NCBI RefSeq assembly: GCF_021513135.1
Contig: NZ_CP090981.1
Span: 1,364,001 to 1,428,000 of the forward strand
Reading direction: 5' to 3'
Length of the DNA: 64,000 nt
Origin: Vibrio sp. SS-MA-C1-2
GTDB taxonomy: Bacteria; Pseudomonadota; Gammaproteobacteria; Enterobacterales; Vibrionaceae
Notes under the pieces: generated by a model
The model's input: only the letters and a program-made list of their open reading frames with translations
The model's database searches: none
What the model was told of the DNA's origin: nothing
Program-made: the position numbers and the translations under genes
Shown here: positions 46,353 through 55,256 of the stretch, in pieces
How positions within the stretch are numbered: position 1 is the first letter of the stretch
How the letters are laid out: each line of letters opens with the position of its first letter

Positions 46353-47438
46353 ATGGCGGATATTAAACTTTCAAATGTGGTAAAAAGTTACGGTGATACC
46401 ACAGTAATCCATGGTGTAGATCTCGATATTAAACATGGCGAGTTTGTGGTCTTTGTTGGACCATCAGGTTGTGGTAAGTCAACGTTATTGCGACTAGTAG
46501 CCGGTCTTGAAGAGATCACTGATGGTGAATTAGAGATTGATAATAAAGTCGTTAACCATGTTGATCCCGCTGAACGTGGTATTGCGATGGTATTCCAATC
46601 TTATGCGCTGTATCCACATATGACAGTGGAAGAGAACATGGGCTTTGGGATGAAAATGAATGGCTTCCCGAAAGATGAAATTAAACAACGAGTCACTCGT
46701 GCTGCAACGGCACTGCAACTTGAAAAATTGATGGATCGTAAGCCAAAAGATATGTCAGGTGGTCAGCGTCAACGTGTTGCAATAGGTCGAGCAATTGTTC
46801 GTGATCCTAAAGTATTCCTATTTGATGAGCCATTGTCTAACTTGGATGCAGAACTGCGTGTCGATATGCGTTTGCAGATTTCAAGTCTTCACCGTGAGCT
46901 TGCAACAACCATGGTTTATGTTACCCATGATCAAGTTGAGGCGATGACCTTAGCGGATAAGATTGTGGTATTACGTGATGGTCGAATTGAGCAAGTCGGT
47001 TCACCTTTAGAGCTTTATAATAGTCCGGCGAATGAATTTGTCGCTGGATTTATTGGTTCACCAAAAATGAATATGTTACCCGCAACGGTGGTTGAAATCA
47101 GCGGCAATACTGCGACAGTTCAATTACCTGATCAACAAGTGGTGACCATTCCTGTTGATGCTACGGCGCTTTCAAATGGTGATCGAGTGATGTTTGGTTT
47201 ACGTCCTGAACATATGGAAGTGAATGGTGAAGGTGAGCAAAAGTTAGAGTTTGTGACGGATGCGGTTGAGCGTTTAGGGGCGAGTACTTATCTATTCGGT
47301 CGTGTTGGTGGGCAAGAAAACTTTAAAGTTCATGTGTCTGGTGATAAAGAGGTTGGTCGTGGTGATAAGATCTCTTTAAGCTTCCAGGTTGACGATTGCC
47401 ACTTGTTCTTCAATCAAAAGTGTATTTCAAATCTTTAA
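46353..47438 (+). CDS. MalK/UgpC-type ABC importer ATPase
   Basis: ATP-hydrolysing subunit for the sugar importer. Walker A is GPSGCGKST (about residue 36), the signature MSGGQRQRVAIG (about 134) and Walker B VFLFDEPLSNLDAELR. The switch histidine is in VTHDQ. Residues 235-361 form the MalK-type regulatory OB domain with FGLRPEHMEV. It has 361 residues. Last gene of the operon, 123 bp after the permease. ATPases of this type can serve several importers. Confidence 0.92.
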   Translation: MADIKLSNVVKSYGDTTVIHGVDLDIKHGEFVVFVGPSGCGKSTLLRLVAGLEEITDGELEIDNKVVNHVDPAERGIAMVFQSYALYPHMTVEENMGFGMKMNGFPKDEIKQRVTRAATALQLEKLMDRKPKDMSGGQRQRVAIGRAIVRDPKVFLFDEPLSNLDAELRVDMRLQISSLHRELATTMVYVTHDQVEAMTLADKIVVLRDGRIEQVGSPLELYNSPANEFVAGFIGSPKMNMLPATVVEISGNTATVQLPDQQVVTIPVDATALSNGDRVMFGLRPEHMEVNGEGEQKLEFVTDAVERLGASTYLFGRVGGQENFKVHVSGDKEVGRGDKISLSFQVDDCHLFFNQKCISNL

Positions 47439-47445
47439 ACTGATT

Positions 47446-47572
47446 TATACCTAAAGTCATTGGCGTAGCTAGTCGACAGCAAGTGAGTGAGGCCCATGAG
47501 TATAGGTTTTCTATATGATTGGGGTGAATGAATATCGCCAACAACCTAGCAACTTTAAGTCAGAAGGGTATA
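47446..47572 (+). repeat. ERIC-like palindromic repeat, full length
   Basis: 127 bp starting TATACCTAAAGTCATTGG and ending TAAGTCAGAAGGGTATA, directly after the ATPase gene. Confidence 0.88.
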
Positions 47573-47603
47573 GACGTTAGACATTTTCAACGTTACAAAG
47601 TAT

Positions 47604-47649
47604 AAAAAACCCGATGTTAACCTCTTTCTCGTTAACCATCGGGTTTTTT
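47604..47649. terminator. Bidirectional terminator between importer operon and helicase
   Basis: AAAAAACCCGATGTTAAC pairs with GTTAACCATCGGGTTTTTT across a 9-nt loop, with one bulged base. A and T runs at the ends make it active in both directions. Confidence 0.9.
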
Positions 47650-47659
47650 ATTTATCTGC

Positions 47660-48949
47660 TTATCTCTTGGCTTTCTTGCCACGATTCTTATGAATATTGA
47701 GTTTCGCTTTCATTTTTCGTTTCTCTTCAGAACGGCTTAATTTACGGCGTGGCTGCTCGGTTTCTTCCACGATATCTTCGAGTAAACTTGGCTCAAACCC
47801 TTTTAACCACTCTTGTGGTAAAGGTTTCTCTAATAGATCTTCGATAGCTTTTAGCAAATACTCTTCATGATGAGCCATAAAGGAAACCGCATTCCCAGCT
47901 TTTCCTGCTCGCCCTGTACGTCCAATACGATGGATATAATCTTCAGCTTTATAAGGCAGATCATAATTAATCACATGTTCTAGCTCAATAATATCAATAC
48001 CTCGGGCAGCAACATCCGTGGCGATAAGTGCACGAACTTTTCCTGACTTAAAATCATCCAATGCCTTCTGGCGTGCGCCTTGGCTTTTATCACCATGAAT
48101 AGAGGCGGCTTTGATGCCATCTAATTTCAACTCTTTGACTAACGCATCAGTACTTTGTTTTGTTTTTGTAAAGACCAGAACTTGTTGCCAATTTCTTGAT
48201 CCAATCAGGTAGGCCAGAAGCTCTGATTTTCTTTTTCTGTCGACAGGATACACAATATGAGAGACAGTATCTGCCGTACTGTTTTGCGGTGAAACTTGAA
48301 CTTCTTTAGGGTTATCTAAGATCTTATAAGCTAATTTTTTGATCTGTTCTTCAAAGGTCGCAGAGAAGAATAGGGTCTGACGCTGTTTAGGAAGGCGCTG
48401 CATAATACGTTGAATATCAGGAAGGAATCCCATATCTAACATACGGTCAGCTTCATCAATGACCAACATCTTTAGCTCAGCAAGTGAAATGGTTTTGGTA
48501 AAGATATGGTCGATTAGTCGTCCTGGTGTTGCCACTAGAATATCTGCACCTTGACGTAGTCGTGACTTCTGGACATTCAGGCTAGTTCCGCCGTAAGCAA
48601 CTTCAATGATCAGCTCGATTTCACCACAATAGGTTTTTAGACTATCGTAAACCTGCTGAGCCAGTTCTCTGGTTGGTACTAAAATAAGGCCTTGAACTCG
48701 ATTTTTTAGCGTTGATTGATTCTCTTCTTGCTGGTTAAGTTGTGCAAGCATTTGGATCATTGGTAATCCAAAAGCGGCTGTTTTTCCTGTTCCTGTTTGT
48801 GCACCGGCTAAAAGGTCATGATGAGAAAATACATGAGGAATAGCTGTAAGTTGAATTTCAGTTGGTACTTTAAATCCTGCTTGAGTAATATTTTCCAGTA
48901 GTTGAGAACTTAAACCTAGAGAGTCAAAAGAGGGGATGGAGTTAGACAT
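47660..48949 (-). CDS. DEAD-box ATP-dependent RNA helicase, RhlE-like
   Basis: RNA helicase of 429 residues. Q motif FKVPTEIQLTAIP; motif I AQTGTGKTAAFG; Ia PTRELAQQV; II VIDEADRMLDMGF; III SATF; V ATDVAARGID; VI YIHRIGRTGRAG. A short basic C-terminal tail (KLSRSEEKRKMKAKLNIHKNRGKKAKR, in two parts) may bind RNA. The start MSNSIPSFDSLGL at 48949 matches the family; a longer frame up to 49087 runs into a degenerate repeat and was rejected. Likely role in ribosome assembly or cold RNA remodelling; which E. coli-type helicase it corresponds to is not sure. Confidence 0.9.
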   Translation of the reverse strand: MSNSIPSFDSLGLSSQLLENITQAGFKVPTEIQLTAIPHVFSHHDLLAGAQTGTGKTAAFGLPMIQMLAQLNQQEENQSTLKNRVQGLILVPTRELAQQVYDSLKTYCGEIELIIEVAYGGTSLNVQKSRLRQGADILVATPGRLIDHIFTKTISLAELKMLVIDEADRMLDMGFLPDIQRIMQRLPKQRQTLFFSATFEEQIKKLAYKILDNPKEVQVSPQNSTADTVSHIVYPVDRKRKSELLAYLIGSRNWQQVLVFTKTKQSTDALVKELKLDGIKAASIHGDKSQGARQKALDDFKSGKVRALIATDVAARGIDIIELEHVINYDLPYKAEDYIHRIGRTGRAGKAGNAVSFMAHHEEYLLKAIEDLLEKPLPQEWLKGFEPSLLEDIVEETEQPRRKLSRSEEKRKMKAKLNIHKNRGKKAKR

Positions 48950-49024
48950 TATCAGCAAACCTATAGCAAAAATAGGCGGCAAGTGTAGCAAATCAGAGTC
49001 AGTTCTGCGACAAGCAAAAGAGTA

Positions 49025-49108
49025 CATCCCAAATAATTGAAACGCCGAGTAAGCGGCAGTGAAATAAGTTCTATGAGTATAACCCACAACTTAGCCGCTT
49101 TAACTAAC
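49025..49108. repeat. Highly diverged ERIC-like remnant
   Basis: Contains CCCAAATAATTG, CGGCAGTGAA, CTATGAGTATA and CACAACTTAGCCGCTTTAA in the right order for the repeat, but with heavy divergence and no TATA ends. Confidence 0.45.
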
Positions 49109-49199
49109 GAATTAACAAGTTGAATTCAAGGTTTTATATTCATTAAAGCGTGGTAGACTCAATAAAGGCAATAATTAACAAATAGGAGCAGAATAAACA

Positions 49200-50285
49200 A
49201 TGGACAAGGTATATAACTTTAGCGCAGGACCCGCAATGCTACCGAGTGCTGTTTTGGCACAAGCTCAAAAAGAGTTAGTTAATTGGCAAGGTTTAGGAAC
49301 ATCGGTGATGGAGATCTCCCACCGTAGCCAACCTTTTATGAAGGTGGCTGAAGAGTCGGAACAAAATCTTCGAACTCTGCTTTCGATTCCTGATAATTAT
49401 CGTGTGCTATTTTTTCAAGGTGGAGCAAGAGCACAGTTTGCCGCTGTACCAATGAATATTCTGGGTGATAAACAATGTGCAGATTATATGGATGGCGGCT
49501 TCTGGGCTCATAGTGCAATCATCGAAGCAGAAAAATATTGCACCCCCATTCGCAGCGATATCACCTGTATGAGAGATGGAAAAAAAGCGATTCTTCCTGC
49601 CTCAGAATGGCCTATTTCCGATCAAGGGGCTTATCTTCATTTCTGCCCTAATGAAACGATTGATGGCATTGAGATCCGTGATCTTCCCGTGACAGATAAG
49701 CCGATTGTTGCTGATATGTCCTCAACTATCTTATCTCGACAGATTGATGTAAGTCGTTACGGCATCATCTACGCCGGGGCACAAAAAAATATTGGTCCCG
49801 CAGGCTTAACCATTGTGATTGTGCGTGATGATCTTCTTGGGTTAGCTCAGCAGCATCTTCCAACCATTCTTAACTATCAAGTCGCTGTTGATAAAGAGTC
49901 AATGTTCAATACGCCACCCACTTTTGCATGGTATTTAGCAGGCGAAGTGTTTAAATGGTTATTAGAGCAGGGTGGTTTACCGGTTATTGAAGCGAAGAAT
50001 CAGCAAAAAGCCGATTTACTTTATCACTATATTGATAACTCTGACTTCTATCATAACTCTGTCCACTCTGATAACCGATCGTTGATGAATATCCCTTTTC
50101 AGTTGAGCGATCCAGAACTTGATGGTGAATTTTTAAAGCTGGCGACCGAGTCCGGGCTTCATGCATTAAAAGGACATCGCGTGGTAGGAGGAATGCGAGC
50201 TTCTATTTATAACGCGATGCCAATTGAAGGTGTTCAGGCATTAGTCAACTTTATGGTAGAGTTTGAAAGACGTCATCATAAATAA
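49200..50285 (+). CDS. serC: SerC, phosphoserine aminotransferase
   Basis: PLP enzyme that makes 3-phosphoserine (serine path) and 4-phosphohydroxythreonine (pyridoxal 5'-phosphate path). The N-terminus is the family signature [11 protein letters not shown]. The PLP lysine is K196 in [12 protein letters not shown], and [10 protein letters not shown] binds the phosphate of PLP. The C-terminus [16 protein letters not shown] is typical. It has 361 residues (E. coli 362). AGGAG lies 11 nt before the ATG, a rather long spacing. Confidence 0.97.
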   Translation: MDKVYNFSAGPAMLPSAVLAQAQKELVNWQGLGTSVMEISHRSQPFMKVAEESEQNLRTLLSIPDNYRVLFFQGGARAQFAAVPMNILGDKQCADYMDGGFWAHSAIIEAEKYCTPIRSDITCMRDGKKAILPASEWPISDQGAYLHFCPNETIDGIEIRDLPVTDKPIVADMSSTILSRQIDVSRYGIIYAGAQKNIGPAGLTIVIVRDDLLGLAQQHLPTILNYQVAVDKESMFNTPPTFAWYLAGEVFKWLLEQGGLPVIEAKNQQKADLLYHYIDNSDFYHNSVHSDNRSLMNIPFQLSDPELDGEFLKLATESGLHALKGHRVVGGMRASIYNAMPIEGVQALVNFMVEFERRHHK

Positions 50286-50308
50286 TTGATATTGCCATTA
50301 ATTAGATC

Positions 50309-50372
50309 AATAAGCCCGATAAATACGCTGTAAATAGCGATGAATTTATCGGGCTTATTCATATTTTTTATA
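50309..50372. terminator. Long hairpin terminator between serC and the fabH-type gene
   Basis: AATAAGCCCGATAAAT pairs perfectly with ATTTATCGGGCTTATT (16 bp), with an inner small hairpin CGCT/AGCG in the loop. A T-rich stretch follows on the + strand. A mini ERIC-like remnant (50370-50398, TATACCTAATAACGTCAAG) adjoins it. Confidence 0.8.
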
Positions 50373-50405
50373 TACCTAATAACGTCAAGCCAGAAGGAGA
50401 TTGAT

Positions 50406-51509
50406 CTAATCAGTCGCTTGCTCTTTAAGGTTTCTATAAACCGCGATAGATTCGGCTAAAATTTCTGATGCACTTTGATCACACGGTGGTAATTCAACAA
50501 TCTCAGCGTTGATAGGCATCACTCGGTCACCCCACTTAATATAAGCGGCTCCCCAAGTTAATCCCGCACCAAATGCGGCAGACAGGATATTGCTATTAGG
50601 TGTGATTCGACCTTGTTCTGCCGCTTCACATAAAGCAATTGGCACTGTTGCTGCCGAAGTATTGCCATATTGCTGAATATTGATAAAGGCTTTTTCTAAT
50701 GGAATCTTGGCATGATCACAAAGCGCTTCGATAATCCGTTTATTGGCTTGATGAGGAAGAACGAGATCAATATCCTCATTGGTTATCTTTGCTCTTTCTA
50801 AGACAATATGAGCTGCGGTTGCCATTCCTTTAACGGCACGTTTAAAGATATCTTTGCCATTGAATTGGAAGGTGTATAAACCGTTATCTTTAGCAAAACG
50901 ATCCATTCCTGTCCCAAAATCTGGAATACAAAGCGACTCTCGACCAGAGGGATCACAACCTAGCTGTGCTTGTAAAAGACCACTCGGTTTATCTGTTCGA
51001 CTAAGGACAACGGCTCCAGCCCCATCTCCGAAAAGAACCGCAGTTTTTCTTTTGTCCCAACATAAGAGCCAAGTTAAATGCTCGGCACCAACAATGATGG
51101 CGTTACGGTAATTACCCGCTTGAATCATTCGAGTGGCGACTTCTAAACCATAGATAAACCCACTGCAAGCGGCATTAAGATCAAATACCGCCGCATTTTT
51201 TGCACCAAGTTTGATTTGTACTTTTGATGCGATATTCGGAATAATGGTATCTGGTGTGCAACTCGCAATAATTAGTAAATCCACCTCTTCTGCTTTAATG
51301 CCTGCACAATTGATGGCATTTTGAGCAGCGACATAAGCTAATTCAGATGTTTCAACATGACTAACACGGCGAGATTCAATCCCTGTTCGTGAGGTAATCC
51401 ACTGATCTGAAGTATCAACAAAAGTACTTAACTCAGTATTTGATAACTTGGTTGGAGGGAGGCACTTACCCCAACCTGTGATTTCTGCAAAGTAGTTAGT
51501 CTGGTTCAT
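50406..51509 (-). CDS. FabH-type 3-oxoacyl-ACP synthase III
   Basis: Condenses an acyl-CoA starter with malonyl-ACP to begin fatty acid synthesis. The Cys-His-Asn triad is complete: C115 in LNAACSGF, H253 in VLPHQANKR and N283 in QYGNTSAAT. It has 367 residues, about 50 longer than E. coli FabH (317), with an extra C-terminal segment (about residues 325-367). It looks like the second FabH of Vibrio (FabH2), which prefers longer starters; that preference is known from the family, not shown here. Not linked to the fab operon. Confidence 0.9.
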   Translation of the reverse strand: MNQTNYFAEITGWGKCLPPTKLSNTELSTFVDTSDQWITSRTGIESRRVSHVETSELAYVAAQNAINCAGIKAEEVDLLIIASCTPDTIIPNIASKVQIKLGAKNAAVFDLNAACSGFIYGLEVATRMIQAGNYRNAIIVGAEHLTWLLCWDKRKTAVLFGDGAGAVVLSRTDKPSGLLQAQLGCDPSGRESLCIPDFGTGMDRFAKDNGLYTFQFNGKDIFKRAVKGMATAAHIVLERAKITNEDIDLVLPHQANKRIIEALCDHAKIPLEKAFINIQQYGNTSAATVPIALCEAAEQGRITPNSNILSAAFGAGLTWGAAYIKWGDRVMPINAEIVELPPCDQSASEILAESIAVYRNLKEQATD

Positions 51510-51543
51510 ATTGATACTCGTTTAAATAAAATTAAGTCTAGTT

Positions 51544-51620
51544 TATACCCGTCATACTTGAAGTTACTAGTTTAGGTTTATTACAGCATTGCTTGTACTC
51601 GTTCACCTTAGACATATATA
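51544..51620 (-). repeat. Partial ERIC-like copy
   Basis: Left half only: TATACCCGTCATACTTGAAG and then a decayed stretch ending CTCGTTCACCTTAGACATATATA. It runs directly into the next, full copy, so two elements are in tandem. Confidence 0.72.
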
Positions 51621-51747
51621 CCTTTCATACTTGAAGTCGCTAGGTTGTTGGCGGTACTCGTTCTCCCAATCATAGAGTACAGCTATACTCATGGGACCTC
51701 ACTCACTCACTTGCCGCCGACTAGCAACGCCAATTATTTTAGGTATA
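51617..51747 (-). repeat. ERIC-like palindromic repeat, full length
   Basis: 131 bp starting TATACCTTTCATACTTGAAG and ending CCAATTATTTTAGGTATA, with a 4-bp duplication (CACTCACTCACT) in its right half. It ends 14 bp before the stop codon of the transporter gene. Confidence 0.88.
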
Positions 51748-51760
51748 GATCGACGTTAGT

Positions 51761-53137
51761 TTACCAAAATAACCAAGCAAAAAGTGTCAGAGCAATAATG
51801 CAGATAACATTCAATACGATACCTACACGCATCATCTCTCTTTGTTTAATGTGCCCAGAACCAAAGACAATCGCATTTGGTGGCGTTGCAACAGGTAACA
51901 TAAATGCACAAGATGCGGCCACTGCAATTAATGCAGATAAAATAATTGGAGAGATACCTAGCGCCTCTGCAATTGTGGCAAAGACCGGAATTAATAACGC
52001 GGCACTGGCGGTATTACTGGCAAATTCCGTTAAGAAAACCACAAAGGTGACAACGGCGATAATGGTAATTAACATCCCTGCTTGATCAAGGAATACACTT
52101 AAGTTCTGCGCAAGAAATAGACTCGCCCCCGTCGCTTTTAAAACATTACTTAAACAGATACCTCCACCAAATAGGATTAAAACTCCCCATTCCGTCGATT
52201 TATCAATATCTTTCCACTCAACGACTCGGGCAATACCTAAAAGTACAATGGCACTTAGGGCAATAATAGTATCGAATTTACTAATTCCACCTAAGAATCC
52301 ATTAATCTGTTTACTAAATATCCACATGAAAACAGTCAGTGCAAAGATCGCGAGGGTAATCTTACGTTGGCTATTCCATTCAATTGGAGTGTGGTCTAAT
52401 TCAAATGTATGATTTAAATTTGGTTTTAGTAGTAGGTAAAGAACGCCAACCGCAAGAGGAAGAAGAATTAAAGATATCGGCAGTCCAAATGCCATCCATT
52501 CTGTAAAGGTTAAGCCAACTTCGGCTGCTGCAATCGCATTTGGTGGGCTACCAACGATAGTTGCAATTCCACCAATACTGGCACAATAAGCAATTCCTAG
52601 TAATACAAAGACTAATGTATTACGTTCATTTTTAGCATCCACTTTATTCAGAACACCTAATACCAATGGTAGCATCATCGCTGTTGTTGCCGTATTACTT
52701 ATCCACATCGACAAACCCGCAGTGACAGCAAAAAGCATCAATACGGCGACAGACATTTTTCCTTTAGCAACAACCAGAACTTTATCAGCAATAACTTGGT
52801 CAAGCTTCTGCTTATGGAGCGCCGCAGCAAGAGCAAATCCACCTAAAAAGAGGAATATAATGGGGTTGGAGAAATTTGCTAATGCTTGAGGCGTTTTAAA
52901 TACTCCGAGAACGACGGCAAGTACTGCGACTAAAATAGCCGTGATACTGACATGAATTGCCTCGGTTAACCAAAGAATAGCAACAAAGACTAAAATACTT
53001 AGCCCTTTAACGACATCTGGCTCAAAAGGCAGTGTTGTTAATAGAATAATCAACAGTAAACAGTCAGCAAGAAAGATTAAGGTGTTTTTTTGTAAAAACC
53101 ACTCTTTTGTTGTTGTGGGAGTTGGTGATGATTGCAT
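51761..53137 (-). CDS. DASS/SLC13-family sodium:dicarboxylate symporter
   Basis: Inner membrane anion transporter of the INDY type, probably importing succinate, malate or a related C4 acid with sodium. The two SNT signatures that bind sodium and substrate are both present, in [16 protein letters not shown] (about 147) and [15 protein letters not shown] (about 375). The family motif GSPPNAIA is near residue 200, and [12 protein letters not shown] near the end is the second half-repeat. It has 458 residues, about 11-12 helices. The ATG at 53137 has AAGGA 6 nt upstream; ATG 53143 overlaps that site too closely. Confidence 0.9.
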   Translation of the reverse strand: MQSSPTPTTTKEWFLQKNTLIFLADCLLLIILLTTLPFEPDVVKGLSILVFVAILWLTEAIHVSITAILVAVLAVVLGVFKTPQALANFSNPIIFLFLGGFALAAALHKQKLDQVIADKVLVVAKGKMSVAVLMLFAVTAGLSMWISNTATTAMMLPLVLGVLNKVDAKNERNTLVFVLLGIAYCASIGGIATIVGSPPNAIAAAEVGLTFTEWMAFGLPISLILLPLAVGVLYLLLKPNLNHTFELDHTPIEWNSQRKITLAIFALTVFMWIFSKQINGFLGGISKFDTIIALSAIVLLGIARVVEWKDIDKSTEWGVLILFGGGICLSNVLKATGASLFLAQNLSVFLDQAGMLITIIAVVTFVVFLTEFASNTASAALLIPVFATIAEALGISPIILSALIAVAASCAFMLPVATPPNAIVFGSGHIKQREMMRVGIVLNVICIIALTLFAWLFW

Positions 53138-53357
53138 AAACATTCCTTTTTATTATTCGTTAAATTAAATGCCAGATCGAACTAGTCTGTATTTCTTGGT
53201 TCTATTTGTTGCTATAAAATTATTGTCTTGTCACATCTATGTGATTGTTTTGTATTATAAGTTGTATGGTATTAATAAACGTGATCTGGGTGGATAAAAT
53301 AAAAATTGGAAAATTATTATTGGTGTGAAAGGTGAAAGATAAGTGAAAAGTGTTATG

Positions 53358-53389
53358 CGAAGAAAATAATAGATAAAAGAGTATCTATT
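53358..53389 (-). terminator. AT-rich hairpin at the end of sanA
   Basis: Perfect 8-bp repeat AATAGATA/TATCTATT that overlaps the sanA stop codon and is followed on the minus strand by ATTTTCTTC. A weak terminator at best. Confidence 0.35.
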
Positions 53390-54038
53390 GAGGTTGTTGA
53401 CCAATTGGTTCACTAGGACCTAAGAATTTAGGTTGTTGATTGAGGATATAAATATCGAGAATTGCTTTAATTCGGGCAAAAACTTCACGAATTCTAACCT
53501 TTAACCCAGAAGAACCTTGTGGGCCTGGAACCGCAAGACAAATAGCATCGATATCTCGGTGCTTAGCAATAAAAAGAGCTCTCTCACAATGAAAGCGTTG
53601 AGTCACGATAATAAAGTTATTACTTTGGAATACTAGCTTTGCTCTTACTATCGAATCTAAAGTACGAAACCCTGCATAATCTAAATAGATCGCTTGCTCG
53701 GGAATTCCCGCTTTTAGTAAATCTCGTTTCATTGTCCAGGGTTCATTATATGAGCGATGGGCATTATCACCACTCAATAGTAGATAATTTACCTTTTTTT
53801 CTTTATAAAGATCAGTGGCAGTTTTTACTCGGTAGTAATAATAGGCATTAATATTTCCACCTTTTACATATTTACTGGTTCCTAATATCAATGCAACAGG
53901 ACGAGAAGGAAGTGTATTTATATCGGTATAGATCTTCTCTGAGGATTGCCAGCTAAATGCTCTATCAATCGCAAGTAATGTCAAGAAAGCCGTGATGAAT
54001 AGAACCGTTATTGAGAGAGCTAATTTTTTGATAATCAT
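53385..54038 (-). CDS. sanA: SanA/YdcF family (DUF218) envelope protein
   Basis: Inner membrane-anchored protein linked in E. coli to envelope barrier function at high temperature (vancomycin sensitivity). One N-terminal membrane helix (about residues 5-24), then the DUF218 domain with LILGTSKYVKGGNINAYY, VNYLLLSGDNAHRSYNEP, LDYAGFRTLDSIVRA and VTQRFHCERALFIAKH, all very close to E. coli SanA. It has 217 residues (E. coli 239), with a shorter tail. GAGGAG precedes the ATG. Stands alone. Confidence 0.92.
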   Translation of the reverse strand: MIIKKLALSITVLFITAFLTLLAIDRAFSWQSSEKIYTDINTLPSRPVALILGTSKYVKGGNINAYYYYRVKTATDLYKEKKVNYLLLSGDNAHRSYNEPWTMKRDLLKAGIPEQAIYLDYAGFRTLDSIVRAKLVFQSNNFIIVTQRFHCERALFIAKHRDIDAICLAVPGPQGSSGLKVRIREVFARIKAILDIYILNQQPKFLGPSEPIGQQPQ

Positions 54039-54110
54039 AAAATATTACTCCTCTTTCGTTGTCCTGATAAGGGTTTAATACCCTTTACTTGAGGTGATAA
54101 GGCAGACTTA

Positions 54111-54195
54111 ATGCCCTTCTTACTTGAAGTTGCTAGATTGTTGGCTATACTCATTCACTTGCCGCCGACGAGCAACTCCAATTATTTTGGGTATA
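54111..54195 (-). repeat. ERIC-like repeat, 42-bp internal deletion
   Basis: An 85-bp copy (start ATGCCCTTCTTACTTGAAG, end CCAATTATTTTGGGTATA) with the same central 42 bp missing between CTCATTC repeats as in the copy at 22360. A detached core-like piece lies at 54208-54241. Confidence 0.83.
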
Positions 54196-54207
54196 GTCGT
54201 AACGATA

Positions 54208-54241
54208 GTACTCATTTACCCTAATCATATAATACATCTAT
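54208..54241 (-). repeat. Isolated ERIC-core fragment
   Basis: TACTCATTTACCCTAATCAT followed by ATAATACATCTATCG resembles the centre of a full element (TACTCATTCGCCCCAATCAT...). It has no ends of its own. Confidence 0.55.
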
Positions 54242-54340
54242 CGTAATTTAGTTCGTTAAGCTAATCAAGAAGGGCTTTTTTATTAACAATGAAAATCATA
54301 CGTTTGAGAATATTTCTAATGGTTTGAATGAAATAGTTGA

Positions 54341-54919
54341 TTAAGAGACAACGAAGATAGAGAGAGCAATGCGTTGTGATGATTGAGATTTTATCGTTGA
54401 GCTAAAGAATGGTGACTCTTCCATCAAATCAACTAACTGTTGCTGCCTAGTTAGTGAACTGGTAAAGATGAATGTAAGAGGTTTAACCATTATTTTACCG
54501 TCAAAAGCAGCCGTAAGTTCATCGACATAGATAAAAATCGTTTTATCATCTTGAGTATGAGATAAGGATTGGCTGGCTTGATCGAAATAGTTAACTGCGA
54601 CCGACAGGTCTGACTCAATCTCTTGCACTAATGTAACAAACAGTTCGACATCGGTCTTTCCTGATGAAAAACTCATGGTTAAAATTTCATTTAGGCGTTG
54701 CTCTAAATTAATGGATCCATGACGTCCTTTTTTAATTAATTTTTTAATATCTTTATTAATTAAGTTGTATTTTTGATTTAGCTGCTGCTTTTTTAAGTAT
54801 TTTATTATCAGGGTATTTGTTGCTGTAATTGTATTATATTTAGACGTGGTTACTCGCAAACTATTCATATGAAGCAGAGCATAAAGAGCAAGTTGGTTTA
54901 GCTGTTGGGAGTAATTCAT
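54341..54919 (-). CDS. Hypothetical protein, 192 residues
   Basis: Not recognised. No signal peptide, membrane helix or known motif is visible. Residues 40-75 are lysine-rich and probably helical (YLKKQQLNQKYNLI, then KDIKKLIKKGRHG). Residues 90-130 look like an amphipathic helix (DVELFVTLVQEIESDLSVAV). The C-terminal half alternates hydrophobic and polar residues like a beta-rich domain (KTIFIYVDELTAAF, KPLTFIFTSSLT). The DNA is AT-rich, and the gene sits between ERIC-like repeats with no operon partner. The ATG at 54919 was chosen over TTG 54928; neither has a clear Shine-Dalgarno. Length makes it likely real; it may be a lineage-specific gene. Confidence 0.65.
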   Translation of the reverse strand: MNYSQQLNQLALYALLHMNSLRVTTSKYNTITATNTLIIKYLKKQQLNQKYNLINKDIKKLIKKGRHGSINLEQRLNEILTMSFSSGKTDVELFVTLVQEIESDLSVAVNYFDQASQSLSHTQDDKTIFIYVDELTAAFDGKIMVKPLTFIFTSSLTRQQQLVDLMEESPFFSSTIKSQSSQRIALSIFVVS

Positions 54920-55256
54920 AATATCCAAATTAGATAGGAGTGCAGATGATATATCAAGATAATTGTATGATATTTAATTTATTATAGAACACTCTGAGTG
55001 CCTTTGAAAGTAACATCTAGCGTGATTAACCATGCTTTGAATAACTTAACCCAATATCTAATTTTATTTACTTATGAGATAGAGTTATCAATAAATGTAT
55101 TTTCTGTTTACCTGATGCAGCTAGGTTGTTGGTTATATTCATTCGCCCCAATCATATAGAAAACCTAGACTCATGGGGCCTCATTCACTTACCGTCTACT
55201 AGCAACGCCAATTACTTTGGGTATACCAGTAACTCTAAATGTTAAATTAGCTATGA
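54920..55256. other. Gap between the hypothetical gene and the DsbA-like gene
   Basis: 337 bp without a gene. The only structure I see is the ERIC-like repeat at 55107-55225; the rest is AT-rich. Confidence 0.6.
55107..55225 (-). repeat. ERIC-like repeat, nearly full length
   Basis: About 119 bp. The left end is decayed (TGTTTACCTGATGCAGCTAGG), the centre (GCCCCAATCATATAGAAAAC) and right end TTACTTTGGGTATA are intact. Confidence 0.83.

Noticed and set aside
48950-49087. N-terminal extension of the DEAD-box helicase
   Set aside because: The extra 46 residues are unconserved and encoded partly by a decayed repeat; the start at 48949 matches the family.
51645-52085. 146-codon frame on the + strand
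   Set aside because: Starts inside an ERIC-like repeat and runs antisense to the transporter gene.
130-55225. CRISPR repeats
   Set aside because: The repeated units are dispersed palindromes of about 128 bp in intergenic gaps, not short direct repeats with regular spacers.
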